This document shows, piece after piece, positions 11,862 through 23,478 of a stretch of DNA of 64,000 bases. The stretch spans positions 193,281,921 to 193,345,920 of the forward strand of contig NC_053393.1 of assembly GCF_905171765.1 (NCBI RefSeq). Reading direction: 5' to 3'. Origin of the DNA: Bufo bufo. Taxonomy: Eukaryota > Chordata > Amphibia > Anura > Bufonidae. The notes below the pieces were generated by a model. That model made no database searches. It was given only the letters and a program-made list of their open reading frames with translations, and was not told the DNA's origin. The translations under genes were made by a program, and so were the position numbers. Position 1 is the stretch's first letter, and each line of letters starts with the position of its first letter.

Positions 11862-14077
11862 CATAAAGAAATCGTGGTTACAATAAGCCGCGAGCTCAGG
11901 TGAGAGTAAATGGTGCTTTGTCTTCCTCATTTGAGATCCACAATGGGAATCGCCAGGGGCGTCATCGCCATTACTATATATTCTGGTCATGGAGTTTCTA
12001 GCAAGGGCACTGAGAGCCAATGCGTCAATTAGAGGCCTCTATTTTGGAACATTGGAGTCTAAAATTGCCATATATGCGGATGATCTACTGGTATACTGTA
12101 CTGATCCGGTGGTTAGCTTACCGAATATTACGAAGGAGTTCTCTATATTTGGAGACTTGAGCAACTTCAAAGTGAACTTCCACAAGTCTGAGATACTGAA
12201 TGTCACGGTTCCACACACCACTGTACAAGCCTTGAAACAAGCTTTTCCGTTTCAATGGAAGACGGATCACATCTCATACCTGGGGGTGTCCATCCCTGCC
12301 CGTTTAGAGAATTTATACCAGCTGAATTTCTCTGCATTAATAGATGAGATTAAAAAAGATCTCGCTGTTTGGAAGCATTTGCCCTTGTCGTTGTTTGATA
12401 GAATACACGCGTTAAAAATAAATGTACTTCCTAGGATCCTGTATGTTCTTAGGACTATCCCCATCCCACTACCATGTGCATTCTTCAAAACCATGAGATC
12501 CATGTTTCTAGATTTCATATGGGCTGGGACTGCACCTAGGCTGGGGATCAGGTTCCTCTTCAGAGGAAGGATAGAGGTGGAGTTGGAGTCCCTGATATTA
12601 AGCTACACCATAGAGCGGCAATTCTTGCATACATTTTAGACTGGTTTCACAACGGCTCCAACAAGAGATGGGTAGGGTTTGAGAGAAGTGAGATAGAAGT
12701 CCCCCCTCAAAATCTTCTGTGGGTACCCAAAAATATGCGTAGTCGTGAACTCCCGACTATTATGGCTGGGGTGCTGCAAGTTTGGGACAGATGTGCGGCT
12801 GTGCTCGGTTGCTCATCCTTTCCGAGCCCTATGACACCAATTTTTGATAACCCAGCTTTTCCGTTGAGTAAGGGTAGGAGAGAATTATTGGGTTTTCGCA
12901 AAGAGGAAGGGATTAGAGTACGTCAACTGATCTCGGGAACCTCTATCCGTACTTTAGATGACTTGCCAGGGTGTGGGAATAGAGGGGCGTGGATTCTGTA
13001 TAGTGGATTGAGGAATTACATACTATCTTTAGGACCGTTGGAAGCCCTTGCTAGGGATCTGACCCCCTTCGAAGCAGTATGTTTACAATCGTCTCCACCT
13101 ATGCATTTGGTGTCTCTGGTGTATGGGCTGCTGCAGGAGAATGATGAACCTGCCTCTTCCTTTCCTTATGTTCGGGCTTGGGAGAATGAACTTGGAAAAG
13201 TATTCTCTAAGGATTATTGGGAGAAATCATTTGTGTTGTCTCACAAGTCCTCCATTTGCTGTGGGGTGCAAGAAAAGAACTTTAAGGTCCTTTCTAGGTG
13301 GTACAGGACCCCCGCTATTTTGCATTCCTTTTTCCCGGAATGCTCTGACCTGTGTTGGAGATGTTTGGAGGAGGTGGGTACAATGTCCCATATCTGGTGG
13401 CAGTGTAAGAAAATTGTCCCTTTCTGGTCAGCCCTAAATGAGTTGTACAACAGTATGTCGGGTTCGACATCTGTCTGGACTCCGGAGGAAGCTTTGCTGT
13501 CAATGTTTGCCGGTTCCGTTCAGGTAGCTAAAAAGGGCCTCCTGAGATTTTTTATGCAGGCGGCTTGTGTGGTGTTGCCTAGACATTGGAAGTCTCAGGA
13601 TGTCCCGAAGATGACAGAATGGTTAGAGACGTTTGAGAATATGCGTAGAATGGAGGAATTGATTGCAGAGGATGCGGGACTAGACCAGAAATATTTGTAA
13701 GTGTGGATGCCATGGCTTCTGTTCAAGGGGTCCCAGGGGTTCTCTGAATGGCTGGACCGGACCAGTTCATCTCCGGTTATTTCAGAATGATGATTTTTGC
13801 TTATATGGAAGATACCTTGTAGTCTGTCTTTATCCTTATGTGTTGTATTTGTGTTGTCTGTGTTTGTCTGCCCCGTATGTCTTGGTTTCATGTTTATGCA
13901 TAGGCTTCAGGAAATACTCTATGTCGAGGGTTTTATAATTGTGAGATCACCTATGTTCAGATTATGTAACCCTATTACTGATATTATTATTTGGGATGTG
14001 TTTCCCACATTGTACTGGTACATGTTGTTACATTTTCAGCCTGAATAAAATGATTGAACAACATAAAGAAATCGTGG
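11862..14077 (+). mobile_element. 5'-truncated L1/Tx1-type LINE with 16-bp target duplication
   Basis: The insert proper is 11878-14061, flanked by perfect 16-bp direct repeats CATAAAGAAATCGTGG at 11862-11877 and 14062-14077. This is the classic footprint of target-primed reverse transcription. The insert begins inside the reverse transcriptase domain, so about two thirds of ORF2 and all of ORF1 are missing, a typical 5' truncation. The 3' UTR (13701-14061) ends with an AATAAA signal at 14044 and a short A-poor tail rather than a long poly(A), which is more like Tx1-type than mammalian L1 elements. The exact clade needs a tree. Confidence 0.9.
11881..13700 (+). pseudogene. L1-like ORF2 C-terminal half (reverse transcriptase, broken)
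   Basis: This is the 3' part of a non-LTR retrotransposon ORF2 protein. Read across frames, it shows an 'NGNRQG' block near 11930 and then, after a frame change near 11957, the 'SPLL' block. The catalytic YADD box of the polymerase is at about 12070-12081. After a second frame change near 12560 comes the 'GGVGVPDI' block, and a C-terminal zinc-knuckle-like CWRC...H...C motif lies at about 13350-13400. The last frame is open to the TAA at 13700. Two frameshifts and the missing 5' half make it non-functional. The endonuclease domain is absent because of truncation. The order of motifs fits L1/Tx1 ORF2 and not CR1. Confidence 0.9.
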
Positions 14078-14240
14078 CAACAAATCATATACTTTCTTCA
14101 ATTTAAAATATCAATGTGCAAAACTAATTCTGGTTTATAACACCATCATTCGGATTTGCACTTATTTAATATGCAGCCTATATCAAAAGTGCTTTCTTTC
14201 AGAAACTCTGCAAAAAGCTAAGGTTTTACTTAACCTCCTC

Positions 14241-14548
14241 AGGACCGCCGTACGCAGGATTGCGTCTTTGCGGCGGTCCTGTTGTTCTGGGTGGACGCGC
14301 CGGTGCGTCCTCTCGCGAGACGCGAGATTTCCTGTGAACGCGCGCACACAGGCGCGCGCGTTCACAGGATCGGAAGGTAAGCGAGTGGATCTCCAGCCTG
14401 CCAGCGGCGATCGTTCGCTGGTAGGCTGGAGATGTGATTTTTTTAACCCCTAACAGGTATATTAGACGCTGTTTTGATAACAGCGTCTAATATACCTGCT
14501 ACCTGGTCCTCTGGTGGTCCCCTTTGTTTGGATCGACCACCAGAGGAC
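14241..14548. repeat. Chain of five consecutive hairpins
   Basis: Five separate near-perfect stem-loops lie head to tail: 14241-14280 (stem 'aggaccgccg'), 14331-14368 (stem 'cctgtgaacgcgcgc'), 14389-14433 (stem 'atctccagcctgccagcg'), 14454-14498 (stem 'caggtatattagacgctg') and 14506-14548 (stem 'gtcctctggtggtc'). A small sixth one, 'ggacgc/gcgtcc', lies at 14293-14310. The stems have no sequence in common, so these are independent hairpins rather than copies of one repeat. Confidence 0.85.
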
Positions 14549-14590
14549 ACAGGCAGCTCAGTAATATGTTGCACCAAGCACCACTACACT

Positions 14591-14609
14591 ACCCCCCCCC
14601 CCCCCCCCG
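14591..14609. repeat. Poly-C run
   Basis: An uninterrupted run of about 19 C, mirrored by a similar run near 16047-16064 at the other end of the satellite. The length may be unreliable in assembly. Confidence 0.8.
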
Positions 14610-14639
14610 TCACTTAATAACCCCTTATTAGCCCTTGAT

Positions 14640-16060
14640 CACCCCTGATCACCCCATATAGACTCCCTGATCACCCCCCTGTCATTGATTACCCCCCTGT
14701 CATTGATTACCCCCCTGTAAAGCTCCATTCAGATGTCCGCATGATTTTTACGGATCCACTGATAGACTGATCGGATCCGTAAAAATCATACGGACGTCTG
14801 AATGCAGCCTTACAGGGGAGTGATCAATGACGGAGGTGATCACCCCATATAGACTCCCTGATCACCCCCCTGTCATTGATCACCCCCCTGTAAAGCTCCA
14901 TTCAGATGTCCGCATGATTTTTACGGATCCACTGATAGACTGATCGGATCCGTAAAAATCATACGGACGTCTGAATGCAGCCTTACAGGGGAGTGATCAA
15001 TGACTGTGGTGATCACCCCATATAGACTCCCTGATCACCCCCCTGTCATTGATTACCCCCCTGTCATTGATCACCCCCCTGTAAAGCTCCATTCAGATGT
15101 CCGCATGATTTTTACGGATCCACTGATAGACTGATCGGATCCGTAAAAATCATACGGACGTCTGAATGCAGCCTTACAGGGGCGTGATCAATGACTGTGG
15201 TGATCACCCCATATAGACTCCCTGATCACCCCCCTGTCATTGATTACCCCTCTGTCATTGATCACTCCCCTGTAAAGCTCCATTCAGATGTCCGCATGAT
15301 TTTTACGGATCCACTGATAGACTGATCGGATCCGTAAAAATCATACGGACGTCTGAATGCAGCCTTACAGGGGAGTGATCAATGACTGTGGTGATCACCC
15401 CATATAGACTCCCTGATCACCCCCCTGTCATTGATTACCCCTCTGTCATTGATCACCCCCCTGTAAAGCTCCATTCAGATGTCCGCATGATTTTTACGGA
15501 TCCACTGATAGACTGATCGGATCCGTAAAAATCATACGGACGTCTGAATGCAGCCTTACAGGGGAGTGATCAATGACGGAGGTGATCACCCCATATAGAC
15601 TCCCTGATCACCCCCCTGTCATTGATTACCCCTCTGTCATTGATCACCCCCCTGTAAAGCTCCATTCAGATGTCCGCATGATTTTTACGGATCCACTGAT
15701 AGACTGATCGGATCCGTAAAAATCATACGGACGTCTGAATGCAGCCTTACAGGGGAGTGATCAATGACTGTGGTGATCACCCCATATAGACTCCCTGATC
15801 ACCCCCCTGTCATTGATTACCCCCCTGTCATTGATCACCCCTCTGTCATTGATCACCCCCCTGTAAAGCTCCATTCAGATGTCCGCATGATTTTTACGGA
15901 TCCACTGATAGACTGATCGGATCCGTAAAAATCATACGGACGTCTGAATGCAGCCTTACAGGGGGGTGATCAATGACAGTTGGGTGATCACCCCATATAG
16001 ACTCCCTGATCACCCCCCTGTCATTGATCACCCCCCTGTCATTGATCCCCCCCCCCCCCC
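14640..16060. repeat. ~191-bp satellite, seven units, each carrying a MITE
   Basis: Seven copies of the hairpin landmark 'agctccattcagatgtccg' occur at 14721, 14894, 15085, 15276, 15467, 15658 and 15867, giving spacings of 173, 191, 191, 191, 191 and 209 bp. The deviations are exactly 18 bp and match gain or loss of a nested 18-bp subunit ('cctgtcattgat(t/c)acccc'). Each unit contains a ~95-bp palindrome with ends AGCTCCATTCAGATG and GAATGCAGCC next to TAA and TTA, that is, a Harbinger-like MITE. Copies are nearly identical, so homogenisation is recent or ongoing. Confidence 0.9.
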
Positions 16061-16069
16061 CCCCTGTAA

Positions 16070-18840
16070 GGCTGCATTCAGTCTTTTTTTTGGCCCAAGT
16101 TAGCGGAATTTTTTTTTTTTTCTTACAAAGTCACATATTCCACTAACTTGTGACAAAAAATAAAATCTCACATGAACTCACCATACCCCTCACGGAATCC
16201 AAATGCGTAAAATTTTTTAGACATTTATATTCCAGACTTCTTCTCACGCTTTAGGGCCCCTAGAATGCCAGGGCAGTATAAATACCCCACATGTGACCCC
16301 ATTTCGGAAAGAAGACACCCCCAGGTATTCCGTGAGGGGCATATTGAGTCCATGAAAGATTGAAATTTTTGTCCCAAGTTAGCAGAACGGGAGACTTTGT
16401 GAGAAAAAAATAAAAAATATCAATTTCCGCTAACTTGTGCCAAAAAAAAAAATTTTCTATGAACTCGCCATGCCCCTCATTGAATACCTTGGGGTGTCTT
16501 CTTTCCAAAATGGGGTCACATGTGGGGTATTTATACTGCCCTGGCATTCTAGGGGCCCCAAAGCGTGAGAAGAAGTCTGGTATCCAAATGTCTAAAAATG
16601 CCCTCCTAAAAGGAATTTGGGCCCCTTTGCGCATCTAGGCTGCAAAAAAGTGTCACACATCTGGTATCGCCGTACTCAGGAGAAGTTGGGCAATGTGTTT
16701 TGGGGTGTCATTTTACATATACCCATGCTGGGTGAGATAAATATCTTGGTCAAATGCCAACTTTGTATAAAAAAATGGAAAAAGTTGTCTTTTGCCAAGA
16801 TATTTCTCTCACCCAGCATGGGTATATGTAAAAAGACACCCCAAAACACATTCCCCAACGTCTCCTGAATACCGCGATACCAGATGTGTGACACTTTTTT
16901 GCAGCCTAGGTGGGCAAAGGGGCCCACATTCCAAAGAGCACCTTTCGGATTTCACTGGTCATTTACCTACTTACCACACATTAGGGCCCCTGGAAAATGC
17001 CAGGGCAGTATAACTACCCCACAAGTGACCCCATTTTGGAAAGAAGACACCCCAAGGTATTCCGTGAGGGGCATGGCGAGTTCCTAGAATTTTTTATTTT
17101 TTGTCACAAGTTAGTGGAAAATGATGATTTTTTTTTTTTTTTTTTTTTCATACAAAGTCTCATATTCCACTAACTTGTGACAAAAAATAAAAGCTTCCAT
17201 GAACTCACTATGCCCATCAGCGAATACCTTGGGGTCTCTTCTTTCCAAAATGGGGTCACTTGTGGGGTAGTTATACTGCCCTGGCATTCTAGGGGCCCAA
17301 ATGTGTGGTAAGGAGTTTGAAATCAAATTCTGTAAAAAATGACGAGTGAAATCCGAAAGGTGCTCTTTGGAATATGGGCCCCTTTGCCCACCTAGGCTGC
17401 AAAAAGGTGTCACACATCTGGTATCTCCGTACTCAGGAGAAGGTGGGGAATGTGTTTTGGGGTGTCATTTTACATATACCCATGCTGGGTGAGAGAAATA
17501 TCTTGGCAAAAGACAACTTTTCCCATTTTTTTATACAAAGTTGGCATTTGACCAAGATATTTATCTCACCCAGCATGGGTATATGTAAAAAGACACCCCA
17601 AAACACATTCCCCAACTTCTACTGAATACGGAGATACCAGATGTGTGACACTTTTTTGCAGCCTAGGTGGGCAAAGGGGCCCATATTCCAAAGAGCACCT
17701 TTCGGATTTCACTCGTCATTTTTTACAGAATTTGATTTCAAACTCCTTACCACACATTTGGGCCCCTAGAATGCCAGGGCAGTATAACTACCCCACAAGT
17801 GACCCCATTTTGGAAAGAAGAGACCCCAAGGTATTCGCTGATGGGCATAGTGAGTTCATGGAAGTTTTTATTTTTTGTCATAAGTTAGTGGAATATGAGA
17901 CTTTGTATGAAAAAAAATAAATAAAAAATCATCAGCATTTTCCACTAACTTGCGACAAAAAATAAAAAATTCTAGGAACTCGCCATGCCCCTCACGGAAT
18001 ACCTTGGGGTGTCTTCTTTCCAAAATGGGGTCACTTGTGGGGTAGTTATACTGCCCTGGCATTCTAGGGGCCCAAATGTGTGGTAAGGAGTTTGAAATCA
18101 AATTCTGTAAAAAATGACCTGTGAAATCCGAAAGGTGCTGTTTGGAATATGGGCCCCTTTGCCCACCTAGGCTGCAAAAAAGTGTCACACATCTGGTATC
18201 TCTGTATTCAGGAGAAGTTGAGGAATGTGTTTTGGGGTGTCTTTTTACATATACCCATGCTGGGTGAGATAAATATCTTGGTCAAATGCCAACTTTGTAT
18301 AAAAAAATGGGAAAAGTTGTATTTTGCCAAGATATTTCTCTCACCCAGCATGGGTATATGTAAAATGACACCCCAAAACACATTCCCCACCTTCTCCTGA
18401 GTACAGAGATACCAGATGTGTGACACTTTTTTGCAGCCTAGGTGGGCAAAGGGGCCCATATTCCAAAGAGCACCTTTCGGATTTCACAGGTCATTTTTTA
18501 CAGAATTTGATTTCAAACTCCTTACCACACATTTGGGCCCCTAGAATGCCAGGGCAGTATAACTACCCCACAAGTGACCCCATTTTGGAAAGAAGAGACC
18601 CCAAGGTATTTCGTGATGGGCATAGTGAGTTCATGGAAGTTTTTATTTTTTGTCACAAGTTAGTGGAATATGAGACTTTGTAAGAAAAAAAAAAAAAAAA
18701 AAAAAAATCATCATTTTCCGCTAACTTGTGACAAAAAATAAAAAGTTCTAGGAACTCACTATGCCCATCAGCGAATACCTTAGGGTGTGTACTTTCCGAA
18801 ATGGGGTCATTTGTGGGGTGTTTGTACTGTCTGGCCATTG
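16070..18840. repeat. ~0.77-kb alternating inverted tandem array
   Basis: A unit containing 'ctgccctggcattctaggg', 'gtgtcacacatctggtatc' and 'acccatgctgggtgag' recurs in alternating orientation. Dyad centres fall near 16775, 17525 and 18310 (around 'aactttgtataaaaaaatgg') and near 17140, 17915 and 18700 (poly-A/T stretches). The result is a continuous series of head-to-head and tail-to-tail copies. All 60-124-residue open frames here repeat the same few peptides on both strands and are not genes. Confidence 0.85.
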
Positions 18841-19304
18841 TAGAACCTCAGGAAACATGACAGGTGCTCAGAAAGTCAGAGCTGCTTCAAAAAGCGGAAA
18901 TTCACATTTTTGTACCATAGTTTGTAAACGCTATAACTTTTACCCAAACCATTTTCTTTTTACCCAAACATTTTTTTTTTATCAAAGACATGTAGAACAA
19001 TAAATTTAGAGCAAAATTTATATATGGATGTCGTTTTTTTTGCAAAATTTTACAACTGAAAGTGAAAAATGTCATTTTTTTGCAAAAAAATCGTTAAATT
19101 TCGATTAATAACAAAAAAAGTAAAAATGTCAGCAGCAATGAAATACCACCAAATGAAAGCTCTATTAGTGAGAAGAAAAGGAGGTAAAATTCATTTGGGT
19201 GGTAAGTTGCATGACCGAGCAATAAACGGTGAAAGTAGTGTAGGTCAGAAGTGTAAAAAGTGGCCTGGTCTTTCAGGGTGTTTAAGCACTGGGGGCTGAG
19301 GTGG

Positions 19305-20049
19305 TTAAAGGGCTTCTGTCACCCCTCTAAAGTCATATTTTTGTTTTGGGCTAGTTAAATTACTTATCCTGCGATATATGAAAATATAATGGTGTTACTT
19401 ACTTTGATTCAGCAGTTTCTTCTAAAAACGAACTTTTATAATATGTAAATTAGGTCTGTACCAGCTAGTAGGGCGGCTACTTGCTGGTAGCAGCTGCAGA
19501 AAACCGCCCCCTCGTCGCGTTGATTGACAGGGCCAGCCGGGATCTCCTCCTCCGGCCAGCCCTGTCGGCATTTTAAAAATCGCGCGCCTGTGTTCATTCT
19601 GCGCAGGCGCTCTGAGATGAGGAGGCTCGCCTCCTCAGAACTCCCTCAGTGCGCCTGCGCCGATGACGTCTTCTATTTCGGTGATGTCATCGGCGCAGGC
19701 GCACTGAGGGAGTTCTGAGGAGGCGAGCCTCCTCATCTCAGAGCGCCTGCGCAGAATGAACACAGGCGCGCGATTTTTAAAATGCCGACAGGGCTGGCCG
19801 GAGGAGGAGATCCCGGCTGGCCCTGTCAATCAACGCGACGAGGGGGCGGTTTTCTGCAGCTGCTACCAGCAAGTAGCCGCCCTACTTGCTGGTAGAGACC
19901 TAATTTACATATTATAAAAGTTCATTTTTAGAAGAAACTGCTGAATCAAAGTAAGTAACACCATTATATTTTCATATATCGCAGGATAAGTAATTTAACT
20001 AGCCCAAAAAAAAAAAAATGACTTTAGTGGGGTGACAGAAGTCCTTTAA
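19305..20049. mobile_element. 745-bp near-perfect palindromic MITE (TTAA)
   Basis: The ends TTAAAGGGCTTCTGTCACCC and, as complement at the other end, TTAAAGGACTTCTGTCACCC begin at TTAA on both sides (19305-19308, 20046-20049). Almost the whole element is one inverted repeat with its centre near 19677, so the same 64-residue peptide is readable on both strands (19524-19718 and 19635-19829). A TTAA target fits piggyBac or Kolobok. No transposase is present. Confidence 0.85.
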
Positions 20050-20799
20050 GAAAAATTGGTGCAAAAAATGTCTTCACTTATGCCCGCACAGCACAGTAAG
20101 ATGGAATGTCTCAGAACTCCAGGGTAATTTATCAGAAGTTTCCTTACATTACATTGTAGTTTCTTGTAAATAATTTTACTATTTTTTTGTTAGCTTAGAA
20201 AGAATTAAAAATTGTAATCCTCCAACTAAAAAGCTTTGCCGTCTATTTTAATCAAATGGAACCTAGATATCTGAAAATTAATCTTCTTAACTCCAAGCCG
20301 AGACAAGGCACATACTGGTACATAGAAACCAGGAAATTAGAATTGCAATGCATCTTTAGAACATGGCTATTATTTATAAGCAAATAAAATGCGTAAAGTC
20401 AAAAAGTATATTGTAGGGTGGAAATTACGTATGGACATACAACGAGATTGCAATTGTAACTTGGCCTAGCTCAGATTATCACTCTGTAGCAATGTCAGAC
20501 TAGTTATTTGGGGCCAACCCCTATATCATCAATAAAGTCTAATAGGTTTTGAATCAAACAAACAAACCCTAGTGGCAAGTGATTAACACCAGAGATAGCT
20601 CCAAATGGGATTTACTCCTGGACCTTTCAGGATGACTATGGTTTTAAAGACTCAACCATGGAAGGATCTTCTGGACTTTAACTGACCCTGTTTTGCAGCA
20701 CCCCTACATGAGTACATGGTTTCTTTGTCAATATCACCTATGCAGAAGCCGCAGATGCTATAATATTCAAAGGTTAATCTTACTTACCCTATTCACATT
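20050..20799. other. AT-rich spacer, nothing recognised
   Basis: No open frame of note and no repeat that could be tied to an element in the window. Confidence 0.5.
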
Positions 20800-21063
20800 T
20801 TAAAGGAGTTTTCTGAGATTTTGATACTGATTACCTATCCTCAGAATAGGTCATCAGTATCTGATCGATGGGGGTCCGACACCAGGGACCTCTGCTGATC
20901 AGCTGTTTGAGAAGGCACCGTCACTCCTGAGAGCACTACAGCCTTCTTGTAGCTTATCTACAACAGCGGCGTACAATATATAGCGGCTGTGCTTGGTATT
21001 GCACTCAGCCCCATTCACTGGTCAGATGCTGATTAGTATCAAAATTTTGGAAAACCCCTTTAA
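20800..21063. mobile_element. Small TTAA MITE, family also at 34026-34416
   Basis: Begins TTAAAGGAGTTTTCTGAGAT and ends with AAAACCCCTTTAA. It contains the phrase 'ctatcctca(g)aataggtca' and 'gacctctgctgatcagctg'. The copy at 34026-34416 shares the same ends and inner phrases in the same order. It is non-coding. Confidence 0.75.
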
Positions 21064-21241
21064 ATCTGTACAGTTTTTTTTACCTTTGCTCTTGGCTCAA
21101 CATATCCTGAGATGTGTGACAGTTTAAAAAAAAAAAAAAAGGCCTTGATTTTGCTATGTGGCAATACTGTATTGAATTAGTGAGGAATTGGAAGCCCCTA
21201 ACCAAATTCAAGTGAAGGTAAGCATGCACATATCTGTATAA

Positions 21242-21513
21242 GGCTACATGCACACAGCCGTATAAGAAAAAGGATGATATCCATATTGCATTAGTTTTTT
21301 TGTGCGGATCCATTGTAACAATGCCTATCCTTGTCCGCAAAACGGACAAGAATAGGACATGTTCTATTTTTTTGCGGGGCTGCTGAACAAACATACGGAT
21401 GCGGATAGCACACGGTATGCTGTCCGCATATTTTTGAAATGAATGGGTCCACATCATATCCACAAAAAAACGGAACGGACACGGAAACAAAATACTTTAG
21501 TGTGCATGAGGCC
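21242..21513. mobile_element. Palindromic MITE, Harbinger-like (TAA duplication)
   Basis: A 272-bp element with left end GGCTACATGCACACAGCC and right end complement GGCCTCATGCACAC, flanked by TAA at 21239-21241 and 21514-21516. The two ends therefore represent the two terminal variants otherwise seen in separate copies. Confidence 0.75.
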
Positions 21514-21516
21514 TAA

Positions 21517-22712
21517 CAAGGATTCCATATTCAGTACTTGGGAGCTTACAAGAAATTAGTTTTGTTGTCCTGATCTGATAATTTAATGCACTTATATAGC
21601 GCTACTATATACCGCAGCGCTTTGCAGACATTAGCATCCAACTGTCCCCAATGGGGACAATCTAAGGTCCCTATCAGCATGATTCAATGAGCTCAGGTAT
21701 TCATGTGCAAAAGTATTGTTCTACAAACAGATCTCACTAATCATATAAAAAGATAGCATAGACTCCATTAATTCTGATATAAAATTCTGTCTTAAAGGAA
21801 GGCTAGTGTAAGCACCGGTTTTTGTCCCGGCCTAATCCTAGCACTAATGCCAGAAACAGACTGGGTCCTGTTATAGTTATTGGGTGCTGGCAGTGCTCCG
21901 GCCCTTTCTGGCTATGTTGGATATGATTAATCCCGGCAGGCTGTTGCAGCAGAGGAATAACCTGCCAGAAAGTTTTAACACCGGTATGAAACTAGCCTAA
22001 GTCAACAAATACTAGCCTAAAGTTAGATAAATGTGTCTATCCCTGCACCGCATTTATCATTCAGCCTGAGCCCCTGTGATTAATGTGGTGCAGATATAGA
22101 CAGCCGGTCTAAGATAATGTCATCTACAGGATTAGTAAATCTGCCCTATTGGGCATGCATTCATTAAAAACCTGTTTCTGAAGTGCAATGATAGACCGAC
22201 CGTTCTACCAGTGAGTGCATCCTTGATGGGTATAACATTAGATGAGTAAACTGTTCCTGCATGCCGCTAAGGATTGTTTAACGGTTGGATTCGAGCCCCC
22301 ACCCACTATACTGTGGGTTCCATAGCAGAGCTGTAATTCTAAACCAAAAAAATACTTCACGGCTCAGAGGCTTTCTCAGAACTTAACCCAACTGGCTTGG
22401 TAGAAAGGCGAAGAAAATGATTTACAAATGCGTTAATCTGGGTTGTCATAGCCCAGGTTTTATGTCGGCAAACTGCAGGAGGTTGTTAAGATAATAAAAA
22501 AACTCACCTTCCAAGCCCTCTCTGATCCAGCACTGACGATCCATTCTCTCCATCGTGTTGCAGCCATATCATATTATTTTAGTTGCAGCAATGATATCCA
22601 ATATACTGCATGTGACCACTGCAGGCAATCATTGCCAAAACAATATGTCAAGGCTGCAAGCCCAACGGAGAGGACGGAGTGGCACCGCTGGATCGGGGGT
22701 CGGAGGGTCGGC
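21517..22712. other. Spacer with a MITE-end fragment
   Basis: Mostly featureless. At about 22005-22145 the sequence 'aggattagtaaatctgccc' resembles the right end of the palindrome at 35800-36118, so a fragment of that family may be present. No gene is visible. Confidence 0.4.
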
Positions 22713-22715
22713 TTA

Positions 22716-23475
22716 GGCCTCTTTCACACTTGCGTTGTCCGGATCCGTCGTGTACTCGATTTGCCGGAGGTGCCCGCCAGTGAACTGAAAGCATTTGAAC
22801 ACGGATCCGTCTTTAAAATGCGTTCAGTGTTACTATGGCACCCAGGACGCTATTAAAGTCCTGGTTGCCATAGTAGTAGTGGGGAGCGGGGGAGCAGTAT
22901 ACTTACAGTCCGTGCGGCTCCCGGAGCGCTCCAGAATGACGTCAGGGCGCCCCATGCGCATGGATGACGTGATCCATGCGATCACGTCATCCATGCGCGT
23001 GGGGCGCCCTGACGTCACTCTGAAGCGCCCCGGGAGCCGCACGGACGGTAAGTATACTGCTCCCCCGCTCCCCACTACACTTTACCATGGCAAACAGGAC
23101 TTTAGTGTCCTGGCAGCCATGGTAACCATTCAGAAAAAGCTAAACGTCGGATCCGGTAATGCGCCGAAACGACGTTTAGCTTAAGGCCGGAACCGGATTA
23201 ATGCCTTTCAATGGGCATTAATTCCGGATCCGGCTTGCGGCAAGTGTTCAGGATTTTTGACCGGAGCAAAAAGCGCAGCATGCTGCGGTATTTTCTCCGG
23301 CCAAAAAACGTTCCATTCCGGAACTGAAGACATCCTGATGCATCCTGATGCATCCTGAACGGATTTCTCTCCATTCAGAATGCATGGGGATAATCCTGAA
23401 CAGGATTCTTCCGGCATAGAGCCCCGACGACGGAACTCTATGCCGGAACACAACAACGCAAGTGTGAAAGAGCTC
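22716..23475 (+). mobile_element. 760-bp palindromic MITE with GC-rich core (TTA duplication)
   Basis: The ends are GGCCTCTTTCACACTTGCG and its near complement, flanked by TTA at 22713-22715 and 23476-23478. A dyad centre lies near 22978 in a GC-rich core that carries two full palindromic CRE-type octamers TGACGTCA (22937-22944 and 23010-23017). The copy at 46516-47282 is the same subfamily in the opposite orientation. Apparent reading frames (22795-23184 and others) follow the palindrome and are not genes. Confidence 0.8.
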
Positions 23476-23478
23476 TTA

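Larger units (their letters stand above)
14230..19308. mobile_element. Composite 5.1-kb TTAA-flanked element made of repeats
   Basis: The left end TTAACCTCCTCAG (14230) and the right end, reading CTGAGGTGGTTAA to 19308, are inverted copies of each other with one mismatch, and both include TTAA. This fits a Kolobok- or piggyBac-type non-autonomous element. No transposase is readable. The interior consists of a hairpin chain (14241-14548), a MITE-bearing satellite (14640-16060), an alternating inverted array (16070-18800) and a right arm of ~450 bp that is AT-rich. The alternative is that the two ends belong to separate elements and the arrays lie between them. Confidence 0.5.

Noticed and set aside
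16260..18838. Sets of 60-124-residue frames with shared peptides
   Set aside because: All derive from the alternating satellite array and occur on both strands.
22205..22300. Possible tRNA-derived SINE ('ggttggattcgagcccc' resembles a B box)
   Set aside because: No A box at proper spacing, no cloverleaf could be folded by eye, and no second copy in the window.
22795..23184. 129-residue frame in a GC-rich region
   Set aside because: It lies in a palindromic MITE and its partner frames on the other strand have the same origin.
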